Source: Verrucomicrobiaceae bacterium
GTDB lineage: Bacteria > Verrucomicrobiota > Verrucomicrobiia > Verrucomicrobiales > Verrucomicrobiaceae
Length of the DNA: 64,000 nt
Direction: 5' to 3'
NCBI GenBank assembly: GCA_015075365.1
Contig: JABTUN010000003.1
Coordinates: 1,161,060-1,225,059 of the forward strand
Shown here: piece after piece, positions 29,337-39,194 of the stretch
Layout of the letters: each line of letters opens with the position of its first letter
Numbering within the stretch: the stretch's first letter is position 1
Notes under the pieces: model-generated
Database searches by the model: none
Seen by the model: the letters and a program-made list of their open reading frames with translations, nothing else
What the model was told of the DNA's origin: nothing
Made by a program: the position numbers and the translations under genes

Positions 29337-31814
29337 ATGAAAACGCTTCTAATCACTCTCACCCTCGTCCTGGCCGCCCTGTCTGCGATGGCGCAGGGGC
29401 CGCAGGTTTACTTTTCCATCGCGGTGCATTCGGAGGAGCCGGGACTCGGCAGCGCGACGGTGCCGGCGACGCCGAATTTCAGCACCGTTTCCAAAGTAAC
29501 CTATGTGCAGTGGCGGGATGCGATCCTGACCTTCGCGCAGCTTTGCGCGGCGAGGAATCTGCCGTGGAGCTTTCAGAGTGACTGGAACTTCCTCGAAGGC
29601 GTGCGCCGCTATGAAACACCGACCGGCGCGGCCTATGATGCGAGCTTGATGACGAACACCGCGGGCAAGAATGTCGCGCGTTACTTGAATGAGAACCTCG
29701 GCGTCACGCTCGATCCGCATTCGCATGAGAACAGCGGCTACAACTACGCGGATGTGGCCTGGCTGCTCACGCAACTCGGCGTGACGCCGACAGGCGTGGT
29801 TGGCGGACATGTCTATACCGGCACGGGGTATCAGGAGTGGCCGAAATTCGTCGAGGACCCGCTGGGGCTGTTGTGTGAGAAATACAGCGGCACCGGCTAT
29901 CGCTGGAAGCCGGTGGTCATGATGGGCGGCGGCACGGCGAGTCATGCGGATGATCCGCACAGCAGCGGCATCTGGCGGCCCAGTCACACGGCAGGCACGA
30001 CGATTTCCAGCAAGGAGCAATACTTCACGGATGATCCGGCAGGCCAGATCGCCGCCATCGGGCATTGGGATCAGGATCTGCACGCGAATGACCAGTTGCT
30101 CCGCAAGCTGGAGGACGGCATCATCCCGCACGGCGGCAAACTGTGGACACTGAGCCATGTCTTCAATCATCGCGACATGGTGCAGCCGGGCTTTCTCACG
30201 AGCATCATGCCGGCAAAACTCGACACCATCCGCCGCTGGCGTGATGCGGGGCGCGTGACGGTGGCGCAGTATGCCAGCGTGCATGCCGCGTGGAACGGCA
30301 CGAGCAGTCTCTACCGTCGCAGCGAGGACAATGTGGGCTTTTCGCTGAACTGGCAGGACTTCTCGTATCCTGAGAACAGCGCGACGGAGCTGCGCATGCT
30401 CCTCAACGCACACGAGGCCACGGGCGTGCCGGTGGATGTGTTTTTCACCACCTGGCAGACGGATGTGATCGAAACGCAGGCCCCGGAGCTCATCGGACGC
30501 CTGCAAAGCTCCTCGCGAGTGACGATGGGCTACCACGTCCGCGCACCAAAGCCGTATGCGAGCCAATACGGCAGCACGAACTGGTTCACGACTCTGATGG
30601 GCCGCGCGATCACCGCCTCGGACATCCAAAACTACGAGGAACATGGCCTCGACCTCAACACTGGCCTGCCGACGAGCAACGCGGGCGGCTATTTGAAGCT
30701 CACGAACCTCATGGGCTACGCGCCGCGCATCGTCGGGGCGAATGCGAACGCCACCACGGGCTCGCTGGTGCACAGTTACTTCGACGGCGCAGGCGCGGCG
30801 GTGGTCGTGGAGCATCGCAGTTCGGCGATCAACCTCGGTGAGACGCGCAATGGCATGTATTTGAGGCCGGAGAGCTACGACTGGATCCTCATCGAGTATC
30901 TGCGCGGCGACGCGGGAGCCACCAGCACGCTCACCGACGCGCTTTCGCTCGCGCATTCGGCGGCGAGTGTGATCTCGCCTTACTTTGTCGGCATCAAACT
31001 GCACGACAACGACCTCTTCGCGAACCAGTCCGCCTGGACCTACATCTACACGCCCGCGAATCGTCCGCGGCCCTACAACTCGGCGGCGAAGGCCGGTTTG
31101 CTTGCGGAGTCGGAGATGAGCCGTCGGCGCACGTTTTACCTCAATCTCGTCGCGGAGGCCGCTTCGCGGCAAAATGAGCTCAATATCGTCAGCGTGCGCG
31201 ATACGCTGAGTTTGCTCGCGGAGGATGAAGTGCGGCCCGTGGGGCTCAGTTTGACCGAAGTGGATGAAAATGCCTCTGCAGGCACCGTTTTGGCCGAAAT
31301 CAGCGGCGGCGGCATCGAGAGCGGCGTGGCGTGTGATTACCAAATCGAGGCTTTTGGCGATGGAGCCGATTTTTCGATCAGCGGGGCTAATCTGACCGCT
31401 GCGCGCACTTTGGACTACGAAACCGATTTCGTGAAAACACTCCGCGTGCGCTGGACGGATGGCGGTGGCAATACCGGCACGCGTGATCTGACGCTCGTGC
31501 TGCGCAATGTGACCACCGACGACGATGACGGCGACGGCATGACCGAGGCTGATGAGACCGTGGCTGGCACCGATCCCTTCAATGCGAACTCGCGTTTCAC
31601 GGTCGGCAGCATGCAAACGATGGGAAACCAGGTCACGCTGAGCTGGTCGAGCGTGGCCGGAAAGACCTACCGCGTGCAATCGAGCAGCAATTTGGGTGCC
31701 TGGAACAATGTCAGCGGCTCTGAAACTACGGCGACGAGCACAACGACCACTCGCACGATCACGGTGATGCCAAGTGAGAGGCAGTTTTACCGGGTGATGG
31801 TGTTGATGCCTTGA
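29337..31814 (+). CDS. Large secreted protein with cadherin-like, calcium-repeat and C-terminal beta domain
   Basis: 825 aa. Signal peptide 1-19 (cleaved after AMAQ). The first 600 residues are one domain that I cannot name with certainty; LDPHSHENSGYNYADVAWLL and GYHVRAPKPY resemble a deformed polysaccharide-deacetylase (NodB-like) barrel, without a clear DD or HxxxH metal set. Residues about 640-730 look like a cadherin-like repeat (VDENASAGTVLAEI, LDYETDF). This is followed by an acidic calcium-binding repeat (TDDDDGDGMTEADETVAGTDP) and a final beta domain (LSWSSVAGKTYRVQSSSNL) shared by many Verrucomicrobiota exoproteins. Likely an extracellular or surface hydrolase. It is divergent from the sigma factor gene. 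Confidence 0.7.
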   Translation: MKTLLITLTLVLAALSAMAQGPQVYFSIAVHSEEPGLGSATVPATPNFSTVSKVTYVQWRDAILTFAQLCAARNLPWSFQSDWNFLEGVRRYETPTGAAYDASLMTNTAGKNVARYLNENLGVTLDPHSHENSGYNYADVAWLLTQLGVTPTGVVGGHVYTGTGYQEWPKFVEDPLGLLCEKYSGTGYRWKPVVMMGGGTASHADDPHSSGIWRPSHTAGTTISSKEQYFTDDPAGQIAAIGHWDQDLHANDQLLRKLEDGIIPHGGKLWTLSHVFNHRDMVQPGFLTSIMPAKLDTIRRWRDAGRVTVAQYASVHAAWNGTSSLYRRSEDNVGFSLNWQDFSYPENSATELRMLLNAHEATGVPVDVFFTTWQTDVIETQAPELIGRLQSSSRVTMGYHVRAPKPYASQYGSTNWFTTLMGRAITASDIQNYEEHGLDLNTGLPTSNAGGYLKLTNLMGYAPRIVGANANATTGSLVHSYFDGAGAAVVVEHRSSAINLGETRNGMYLRPESYDWILIEYLRGDAGATSTLTDALSLAHSAASVISPYFVGIKLHDNDLFANQSAWTYIYTPANRPRPYNSAAKAGLLAESEMSRRRTFYLNLVAEAASRQNELNIVSVRDTLSLLAEDEVRPVGLSLTEVDENASAGTVLAEISGGGIESGVACDYQIEAFGDGADFSISGANLTAARTLDYETDFVKTLRVRWTDGGGNTGTRDLTLVLRNVTTDDDDGDGMTEADETVAGTDPFNANSRFTVGSMQTMGNQVTLSWSSVAGKTYRVQSSSNLGAWNNVSGSETTATSTTTTRTITVMPSERQFYRVMVLMP

Positions 31815-31818
31815 TGGA

Positions 31819-34800
31819 TCACTGCGGAAGCGGTGGCGGTGTTGCAGCTTGAGGCTTCGTTTCGCCCCGCTTCCAGATTTGTCCGGCGCTGAGCTGTTTG
31901 GCGGCCCACGGTAGCCAGCGCAGCACGCGGGAGGCGAGCCAGAGAGCCCACACGAGCATCAGCGCACGATAGACCCAGATGGAGACGGAGATGACGACAG
32001 GGCGGGGCAGGGAACCATCGGCGGTGCGGTCTTGGAACCATTGCAGCATGTCAGTGGTGGAGCCGTAGCCGGTGACAAACATCTCCGGCCTGCCGAGCAA
32101 GCCTTGATGAACGACGGCGAGCATGCAAAGCAGTGCGATGAGCGAGGCTCCGGCGAGGATAATCTGCATGACATTGAAAACACCGGCCGATTTGATGGCT
32201 GACGGCGCAGAGCCACGCCAGGCGATGACGAAGAACCACAGCACGACGGCCGCGCCGATGAAGAGCGGGAGTTGCATGAAGCCAAGCATGAGCAGCGCCC
32301 ACTCGTAACCTTTCAGCGGCGAGAGTTGGATCTTGGCGAGAATGAAGCCGAGCAGCATGGCGGCTAGCGAGAGGCCCCAAAAGCGCACGGCGGGGCCGCG
32401 CATGGGGCCGCTGGCCCAAAGCAACCAGCGAGAGGCGGGCATGTGGACGGTGGTGGTGATGTTCGAGGCCATCACCGGTAGTTTGACCGCATCGGTTGGC
32501 ATGTTGAAGGCGAGTGCACCGGGTGTTTTCCAGTCGATGAAGACCTCCTGATCGCCGGGACGCACGGGAAGGATGACCGAGTTGCCTTCGCGACGCACCG
32601 GGAGTTCCTGGCCACGCACGCGGAGGGCGCTGATGGAGGCTTCCGCGGGCAGTTCGAGGCGAAAATCCTCACCGAGACTGGCCTGCACCTGCATGGTGAG
32701 TTGCGTGCTGTGCTGGCGGTCGCCAAGGCGGGTGACTTGTCGCGCTTGATGAATCGTGGTCGTGGCACCTTGAACGGCTTCGGGACGCGAAACGTTAAGT
32801 TTTACGCTCTCGCCGGGCCATGGTGTCCAAACGGGCACGAGTTGCGCCTGCGAGGTTTCATAGACGGGCGCGAGACCTTCGTGATGCACATTCCAAACCG
32901 GCGAGGCGGTGAGCATCCAGCGCTCGACCCAGCTCTCGCTGGCCTCTGCTTTCAAAGTGAGATCAGGCACCGGCGCGAGTTCGCTCTCCCAGCTCACTTC
33001 TTCATCGCCAGCGCCGAAGCGCACCTCGATACGGCCTTGGCTGGCGTTCATGCCGGCGCTCATCACACGCTCGGCGGTGAGCAATGGCACGCTGAGGGAG
33101 ATGGCTTTGCCGGTGGGTGAGAGGCGTTTCACCTTCGTGCGCACCTGCCAGATGAGGCCGAGCTCCAATTCGCGCTCGATGCGCACGACGGGGAAGAAGT
33201 CCTTTTGATCGTAAGCGGCCTCGGCGCTGGCGCTGCGGTTTTGTTCGACAAAGAAAACCTGATCTTCGGGCACGCCGTTGGGCTTCATGCCGGTGACGGT
33301 CCAGCCTGCGGCATCGATTTGGACCTGTCGCGGCTTCAAAAGGAAGCTCCACTGCCACTCCGCGCCGGGTGGGATGAGGCCGCTGATCTTGACTGTTTGC
33401 ACGCCGGGCGTGGCGAGCACCCAAAGGTAGCCTTCATGCCGCATCGTGACGGCTTCGCCGACACTCATCGGGATCCATGAGGGCAGTTTTCCCGGCAGCG
33501 GCACGGCGACGATCTCGCTGGCATGAATCTCGACCTCCATCTCCAGGCGATGGCCTTGGAGCTTGAGACGCACTTGAGGGATTTCGGCTCGTTGCGGGTC
33601 CTGCGGACGCAGCGAGAGCACGCGTTCGCGGAGTTGCTGAAGCATCTCCGGTGAGGGGATTTGGGCGCTGGCGGTGTTGGCGAGGAAAAGAGCGAGGAGG
33701 ATGAGCGAGGCCGCGGATGGTGCGGCGAAGTTCATGCGCGGCCATTTCGGCAGTTCTTTGCCTTTGCCGAGCAGCAGCCAGACAAACGCGAGCATCAAGA
33801 CGAGGCGCAGCAGCGTGATGACCCGCTCCAAACCGCAGGGGATGAGCCAGAGGGAGACTTTTTCATCGGCAGAGACAGGCCCGCGCCAGCCAAAGCTGAC
33901 CTCACGCCACTTCCACTGCGGCACGGCGGGGCCGGTTTGGATCTTGGCCTTGGTGTCATAGAGGAGGTTGGATTTGGAGAACTTCTCCGCCTTGTCGTAT
34001 GCCCGGCTGCTGGCGATGTCGATGCTGTTCATGGCTCCGGCGACGCGTTGACGGATGCCGTCCTCTTCAACTTGTGCTTCCTGCCAATTCACATTCCCAC
34101 GAATCTCTTGCTGCCACGTCGTCCGATACGCCTCTAACTGCGGATAGATGGCCTGCTGGACTTGCTGGATGATGAACGGCGCGGCGTTGAGGGCGAAGAG
34201 GATCAGGGCAGCGAGCCTGGAACCGCTTGCGAGGCGCTGCACGACAGGCGCGGCATTGGCAGGCACCCATTTCGCGGCGGCGAAGATGGCGACGAGGATG
34301 ATCCAGCTGTAGCGCGGCGCTCCCAGTTCGTGGTATGCGGCCAGAAGACCGAGCAGGCCGATAAGCGCGGTTTTCCAGCCCCAGGCTCTCCAAATGGCGA
34401 GTGTGACGATGAGCAGCAAAAATACATCGAAGAGCGACCACGAGGTGAGCCAGTCGCCCCGGCTCCAATCTGCGCCGAAGACGGCGAGCAAGCGCCAGCC
34501 CGGCGGGAGGTTCATGCGTGACTCCAGCGACTCCGCGTCATGCTGCCAGCCGGTGGCGGCGAGGCGTGGCGTGCGTTCCAATCGGCCGACGGCTTGCAGG
34601 TTGAGCTGGCGATCACGAACCTCGACGCCTTCGGATCCGTTCGCGGGGTTCTTCGTGATGAGCTGGCCTGCGCCGCCGATCTTCACGGCACCGAGCTTGT
34701 GACCCTCCGCCGCATCGAGCCGCCAGGTCTGCTGGCCGCCGCCGCTGAGGTCGTCTTGATAGGTCATGTTCTTTCCATCTTCATCGAGCCAGAAGCTGCG

Positions 34801-35841
34801 GCGGATGCTGATGCCCTGCGGCTTCCTCGCGCCCATGCCGCGCATTTTTTCCTCGATTTGAAAGGCCTGCGCGGTGCTCCACTGATGCACGGGATGCTGC
34901 CGCCATGGCTGCGGGTAAGTCGTCTGCGCTACATCGACCGCCGGAATGCCGCTGAACTCGACGAGACGAAAGGCGGGGTCATGCTGCAAGCCGACGAGTT
35001 CCTCCTCGGCGAGTGGTTTGGCGTCTTTCGCATAGGCAATCGTCGTCGCGGGACTGGTGCGGTAGGCCGCAAACTTGAGCGTCCATTTGCCCGCGCGGAC
35101 CTGTGCTTTGAGCTTGCCCGCATCATCCACGGCGCAGGGCACCGGTGTCTCGACCGAAGAAAGCCGCCAGCCCTCCGGCAGCAGGTGCCCGAGCGCTTCC
35201 TCGCGGCTTTTGCCCGCCACGCTGAGTTCCACCTGCGTGTGCAGCCATTGCGGCGAGCCATCGCTGATGAGGCGATAGACCTTCACGGCGAGGAAATCCT
35301 TGTCTGCGGGCTCCGTGCCGGTGCGTTGCAGCCACAGTCGCCCTTCCGCGTCCCAAACCGGCAGTTCCACCGGCTGGCCGTTGAGTTGCAAACTGAGCAC
35401 GCCGATCTGCGGCGGGATACGCACGGATTGTGGCATCGTGCTCCAACGAAAACTGCCCTCGATCACGCCTTTGTAATCGGTGTTCAATTCCACGCAGGGC
35501 ACGCCTTCGCGATTCAGCACCGGCACTTTCTCACCGTCGATTTTCACCTCCTGCGGCCAGCATGACGCATCGCCCGGCAATGGCAGCCACTCATGCGAAC
35601 GCGAGTCCGCGGCAAAGCGAAAGCTCCCCCCCGCCGCGTCCGCTTTGATTTCCACGGTCGAATACCATTGCGGCATCAGCTTGGCCTTGTCATCGAACGC
35701 TGTGGGCTTGCCGCCATGCTTCGTCTCGTCCCAAAGCACCCAGCTTTGCCAGTCATCGAGCAGCTTCGGGAACTGCGCCCGGCCCGGCGAACTGAGGGAC
35801 ACGAGCACGAGCAGAAGGACGGCAAAAGAATGAGTCTTCAT
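31819..35841 (-). CDS. Giant multi-pass membrane protein, unknown function
   Basis: 1340 aa, no recognised family. A signal peptide (MKTHSFAVLLLVLVSLSSPGRA) supports ATG 35841. A long exported beta-rich N-terminal part (to about 430) is followed by membrane segments around DVFLLLIVTLAIWRAW, TALIGLLGLLAAYHEL and WIILVAIFAAAKWVP, another at LAALILFALNAAPF, and two more at LVLMLAFVWLLLG and LILLALFLANTASA. A second extracytoplasmic beta-rich region (about 720-1160) and five C-terminal helices end the protein. It resembles a fused pair of a sensor-like exodomain and membrane core. It is convergent with the 825-aa secreted protein, with only 4 bp between stops, and divergent from the permease. Confidence 0.65.
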   Translation of the reverse strand: MKTHSFAVLLLVLVSLSSPGRAQFPKLLDDWQSWVLWDETKHGGKPTAFDDKAKLMPQWYSTVEIKADAAGGSFRFAADSRSHEWLPLPGDASCWPQEVKIDGEKVPVLNREGVPCVELNTDYKGVIEGSFRWSTMPQSVRIPPQIGVLSLQLNGQPVELPVWDAEGRLWLQRTGTEPADKDFLAVKVYRLISDGSPQWLHTQVELSVAGKSREEALGHLLPEGWRLSSVETPVPCAVDDAGKLKAQVRAGKWTLKFAAYRTSPATTIAYAKDAKPLAEEELVGLQHDPAFRLVEFSGIPAVDVAQTTYPQPWRQHPVHQWSTAQAFQIEEKMRGMGARKPQGISIRRSFWLDEDGKNMTYQDDLSGGGQQTWRLDAAEGHKLGAVKIGGAGQLITKNPANGSEGVEVRDRQLNLQAVGRLERTPRLAATGWQHDAESLESRMNLPPGWRLLAVFGADWSRGDWLTSWSLFDVFLLLIVTLAIWRAWGWKTALIGLLGLLAAYHELGAPRYSWIILVAIFAAAKWVPANAAPVVQRLASGSRLAALILFALNAAPFIIQQVQQAIYPQLEAYRTTWQQEIRGNVNWQEAQVEEDGIRQRVAGAMNSIDIASSRAYDKAEKFSKSNLLYDTKAKIQTGPAVPQWKWREVSFGWRGPVSADEKVSLWLIPCGLERVITLLRLVLMLAFVWLLLGKGKELPKWPRMNFAAPSAASLILLALFLANTASAQIPSPEMLQQLRERVLSLRPQDPQRAEIPQVRLKLQGHRLEMEVEIHASEIVAVPLPGKLPSWIPMSVGEAVTMRHEGYLWVLATPGVQTVKISGLIPPGAEWQWSFLLKPRQVQIDAAGWTVTGMKPNGVPEDQVFFVEQNRSASAEAAYDQKDFFPVVRIERELELGLIWQVRTKVKRLSPTGKAISLSVPLLTAERVMSAGMNASQGRIEVRFGAGDEEVSWESELAPVPDLTLKAEASESWVERWMLTASPVWNVHHEGLAPVYETSQAQLVPVWTPWPGESVKLNVSRPEAVQGATTTIHQARQVTRLGDRQHSTQLTMQVQASLGEDFRLELPAEASISALRVRGQELPVRREGNSVILPVRPGDQEVFIDWKTPGALAFNMPTDAVKLPVMASNITTTVHMPASRWLLWASGPMRGPAVRFWGLSLAAMLLGFILAKIQLSPLKGYEWALLMLGFMQLPLFIGAAVVLWFFVIAWRGSAPSAIKSAGVFNVMQIILAGASLIALLCMLAVVHQGLLGRPEMFVTGYGSTTDMLQWFQDRTADGSLPRPVVISVSIWVYRALMLVWALWLASRVLRWLPWAAKQLSAGQIWKRGETKPQAATPPPLPQ

Positions 35842-35968
35842 GGCGGGGAGGAGGCTATCAGAGGCCTGCCCGCGCTGAAAACGTCCTTTTTGCACTTCAC
35901 ATTGATTTCATGACGGTGAGATTGCGACTGGCAGGAGCGTTCCCGGCGTGCATCCTGGACGACTGCTC

Positions 35969-38900
35969 ATGACCCGGTTCTCTTTTGTACTTACCTCTGC
36001 CCGGCACTACTGGCGTGGCCATCTGGGCCTGCTTTTAGGCGCGTTTCTTGCCGCTGCCATTCTCAGCGGCTCGCTTTTCGTCGGTGATAGCGTCCGCGCC
36101 AGCCTGCGGCGTGTGGCCGCGTTTCGTCTCGGCCAAATCCAGGCCGGCGTGCTCGGTGGCGATCGCTGGTTCACCGAGAAACTCGCCCGCGAATCCCAGA
36201 GCGTGCCCTTGATCCTGGCAGCAGGTTCCGCGAGCGCTGGCAGCGGCAGTGTGCGCGTCAATAACGCCCAGATCCTCGGCGTCGATGACAGTTTCTGGAG
36301 CCTGGGCCCCAGCGGCAAGAAGATCACGCTTGGGGCGAATGAGATTGCCATCAACGAACCGCTCGCGCGCAAGCTGAGCGCCAAAACGGGCGACAGCATC
36401 CTCCTGCGCCTCGAAAGGCCCAGCGCCATCTCCCGTGACGCACCACTCTCCGGCTCCACCAACGAGCAGGTCACGCTCCGCCGCACCATTGCGGCCATTT
36501 TGCCGCCGGAGGACTTCGGGGCTTTTCAACTCGTCGCCTCGCAAATCACGCCGGACACGGCGTTTGTGGCCCTGGGCGATCTTCAGCGGCAGATTGAGAT
36601 GGAGGGGCGGGTGAATGGAGCGCTCAGTGCTCAGTCCTCAGTGCTTGGTGAAGAGAAGAGGACGCTGGAGGACTTTGGATTGAAGCTCACCCGTGTGTCC
36701 GGCGGACAAAAGGAATGGGAGGTCAGCACCAGCCGTGTCTTTCTCGATCCAATTCTCGCGGAGAAGTTCCTCACGATCCCGAAGGCCTACGGCGTGCTCA
36801 CCTACCTCGTGAACGGCATCACCTCCGCCAAGGGCGGCACGCCTTATTCGATGATCACGGCTGCGGATCGGATGCAGAGGTCAGAAGTGAAAAGTGAGAC
36901 GCCAGAAGTGACGATCACGCAGTGGCTCGCAGATGATCACAACCTTCAGGTTGGCGATGACCTCACGCTGAAATACTTCACCGTCGGTCTGGGGCGTGAG
37001 CTGAAGCAGGAGGAGGCCACCTTCAAAGTCTCCAAGATCCTGCCGATGACCGATCCCGAGGTCACGAAGGCCTGGACGCCGGAATTTCCCGGTGTGTCCG
37101 ACGTGGACAACTGCCGCGACTGGGAGCCCGGCATCCCGATGGACATGAAGGCCATCCGCGACAAAGACGAAAAGTATTGGGATGACTACAAAGGCACGCC
37201 GAAGGGCTTCATCAGCCTCGCTGAGGGGCAAAGGCTCTGGAAGAACCGCTTCGGTGCCCACACCGCCATCCGCTTTCCCGATTCGGGCCAGGACGAAGCC
37301 ACACTGAAGCAGGAAATCGTCTCCAAACTCCAGCTCAGCGACATCGGCCTCGTTGAGCGCGATTTCAAAGCAGATGCGGATGCGGCTGCGAAAGGCAGCG
37401 TGGACTTCGGGGGGCTTTTCATCGGTCTCAGCATGTTCCTCATCGCCGCCGCGCTCGTCTTTGCCGCGTTGCTCTTCTTGTTCACGCTGGAGCGCCGTGC
37501 TTCACAGATCGGCCTGCTGCTCGCGATCGGCTGGACACCGAAAAGCGTCCGCCGCGCCCTGTTGCTGGAGGCCGGTGTGATCGCCGTCGGCGGCGTGCTC
37601 CTCGGCATTCTCGGCGGGCGCCTCTACACGCAACTCGCCCTCGACGGCCTGTCCGGAGCCTGGAGCGGTGCGGCAAAAGGTCTGCCGCTCGTGTTTGAAG
37701 CCAGCCCCGTCACGCAAATCGCCGCCAGCATCGGCACCCTCCTCGTCGTGCTGCTCACGCTTTGGTGGGCGGGGTGGAAGCTCTTCAGCGCACCTGCCCG
37801 CAGCCTGATCGACGGCTCCATCACTGTTGACTTCTCAGGTCTTGGCTCCCGCCCGAACATTCCTGCCCATCTCACCCTGCTCATCGCGCTTGCACTCGTG
37901 CCTGCCGCGGTGACATCCAAGGCCCCGATGGCGGTCTCCGGCCTGTTTTTCGGCTCCGGCATGCTCCTCATGATCGCCGGACTGCTGTATCTGCGGCATT
38001 GGATGCGGCGGGACAGCGCATCGTTGGCCCAATCGCTCACCCAGATCGGCCTGCGCAATATCTCCCGACGCACCTCGCGCAGTCTGGCTGTGATCGGGAT
38101 GATGGCAGGCGGCATCTTTCTCGTTGTGGCCGTGAACGCCTTTCGCATGGACCCCACCGAGGCCGGAACGGGGCGGTTCCAGCTCATTGGCGAGTCCGCG
38201 CTGCCTGTTTACGAGGATCTGAACTCCGAGGCGGGGCAGGAAGCCTTCGCGCTGGATGAAAAATTGATGACCGGCAGCCTGGTGGTGCCATTTCGCGTGC
38301 GTGATGGCGACGACGCGAGCTGCCTCAACCTCAACCGGGCGCAGAAACCGGCGCTGGTAGCGGCGGACATGCGTAAACTGGCGGACCGTTTCGCCTTTGC
38401 CTCCGGTTCGCTGCCGCAGGCGCCGTTTGAGGCCATTGCTGATCAGGCCACGGCGATGTGGGGGCTGGGCAAGGGCGTTGGCGACACGCTGGACTACACC
38501 GCGGCGGACGGCAGCGTGTTTCAGGTGAGGCTCAGCGGCTTGTTGAGCGGCTCGGTGCTCCAGGGGAAGATCATCATTCACGAAGCGGACTACTTGAAGA
38601 AATATCCCGATGCCGCCGGCTACCGCTTCTTCCTCATCGAATCCGGCAAGCCCGGGGAAGTCAGCGCGCATCTCACGCGGCAGTTGGAACAGCGCGGACT
38701 GGCTTTGGAGCCGGCCAGGCAGCGTCTCGAAGCCTTTCTCGCCGTGCAGAACACGTACATCGGCATCTTCACCATCCTAGGCGGGCTGGGTGTGCTGCTG
38801 GGCACCGCCGGTCTCGGCGTGCTGGTGGCGCGGCATGTGCTGGAGCGTCGTGGCGAACTAGGGCTCATGCAGGCGCTGGGTTTCCGCGCTGGTGCGCTGC

Positions 38901-39133
38901 GGCGGCTCATCTTGGGCGAGCATGCGGCCCTGCTGGTCATGGGCGTGTTGCTGGGCGTGCTGAGTGCCGCGCTGGCGGTGTGGCCGGCGCTGCGGCAGGG
39001 CGGGGGAGATCTGCCGCTGGCCTTCCTCGTCGGTTTGATCGGCGGGATTGTGGCGCTGGGGCTTGCCATGTGCATGCTGGCCACGGTCTTTGCCGTGCGC
39101 GGCCGGCTGATCGAGTCCATCCGGCGCGAGTGA
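35969..39133 (+). CDS. FtsX-like ABC transporter permease, large form
   Basis: 1054 aa. An N-terminal membrane helix (HLGLLLGAFLAAAILSGSLF) is followed by a large periplasmic MacB-PCD-like domain and a first FtsX core (about 480-600, GLFIGLSMFLIAAALVFAALL and RRASQIGLLLAIGWTPKSVRRALLLEAG). A second periplasmic domain and second FtsX core end the protein (RRGELGLMQALGFRAGALRRLILGEH). This is the double-FtsX layout of permeases that work with a cytoplasmic ATPase to move lipoproteins or signals rather than import solutes. No ATPase gene is adjacent. Start chosen at ATG 35969, because the upstream GTG is poor. Confidence 0.85.
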   Translation: MTRFSFVLTSARHYWRGHLGLLLGAFLAAAILSGSLFVGDSVRASLRRVAAFRLGQIQAGVLGGDRWFTEKLARESQSVPLILAAGSASAGSGSVRVNNAQILGVDDSFWSLGPSGKKITLGANEIAINEPLARKLSAKTGDSILLRLERPSAISRDAPLSGSTNEQVTLRRTIAAILPPEDFGAFQLVASQITPDTAFVALGDLQRQIEMEGRVNGALSAQSSVLGEEKRTLEDFGLKLTRVSGGQKEWEVSTSRVFLDPILAEKFLTIPKAYGVLTYLVNGITSAKGGTPYSMITAADRMQRSEVKSETPEVTITQWLADDHNLQVGDDLTLKYFTVGLGRELKQEEATFKVSKILPMTDPEVTKAWTPEFPGVSDVDNCRDWEPGIPMDMKAIRDKDEKYWDDYKGTPKGFISLAEGQRLWKNRFGAHTAIRFPDSGQDEATLKQEIVSKLQLSDIGLVERDFKADADAAAKGSVDFGGLFIGLSMFLIAAALVFAALLFLFTLERRASQIGLLLAIGWTPKSVRRALLLEAGVIAVGGVLLGILGGRLYTQLALDGLSGAWSGAAKGLPLVFEASPVTQIAASIGTLLVVLLTLWWAGWKLFSAPARSLIDGSITVDFSGLGSRPNIPAHLTLLIALALVPAAVTSKAPMAVSGLFFGSGMLLMIAGLLYLRHWMRRDSASLAQSLTQIGLRNISRRTSRSLAVIGMMAGGIFLVVAVNAFRMDPTEAGTGRFQLIGESALPVYEDLNSEAGQEAFALDEKLMTGSLVVPFRVRDGDDASCLNLNRAQKPALVAADMRKLADRFAFASGSLPQAPFEAIADQATAMWGLGKGVGDTLDYTAADGSVFQVRLSGLLSGSVLQGKIIIHEADYLKKYPDAAGYRFFLIESGKPGEVSAHLTRQLEQRGLALEPARQRLEAFLAVQNTYIGIFTILGGLGVLLGTAGLGVLVARHVLERRGELGLMQALGFRAGALRRLILGEHAALLVMGVLLGVLSAALAVWPALRQGGGDLPLAFLVGLIGGIVALGLAMCMLATVFAVRGRLIESIRRE

Positions 39134-39194
39134 GGCCTCGGAGGCGTGAAAATGCCCTTTCCCATTCTCCGGGCGCGGCCATACTCCGCGCCCC

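Noticed and set aside
29349..31679. 776-codon open frame antisense to the 825-aa secreted protein
   Set aside because: Arg-rich, no signal or domain; the plus-strand gene has signal peptide and recognisable C-terminal modules.
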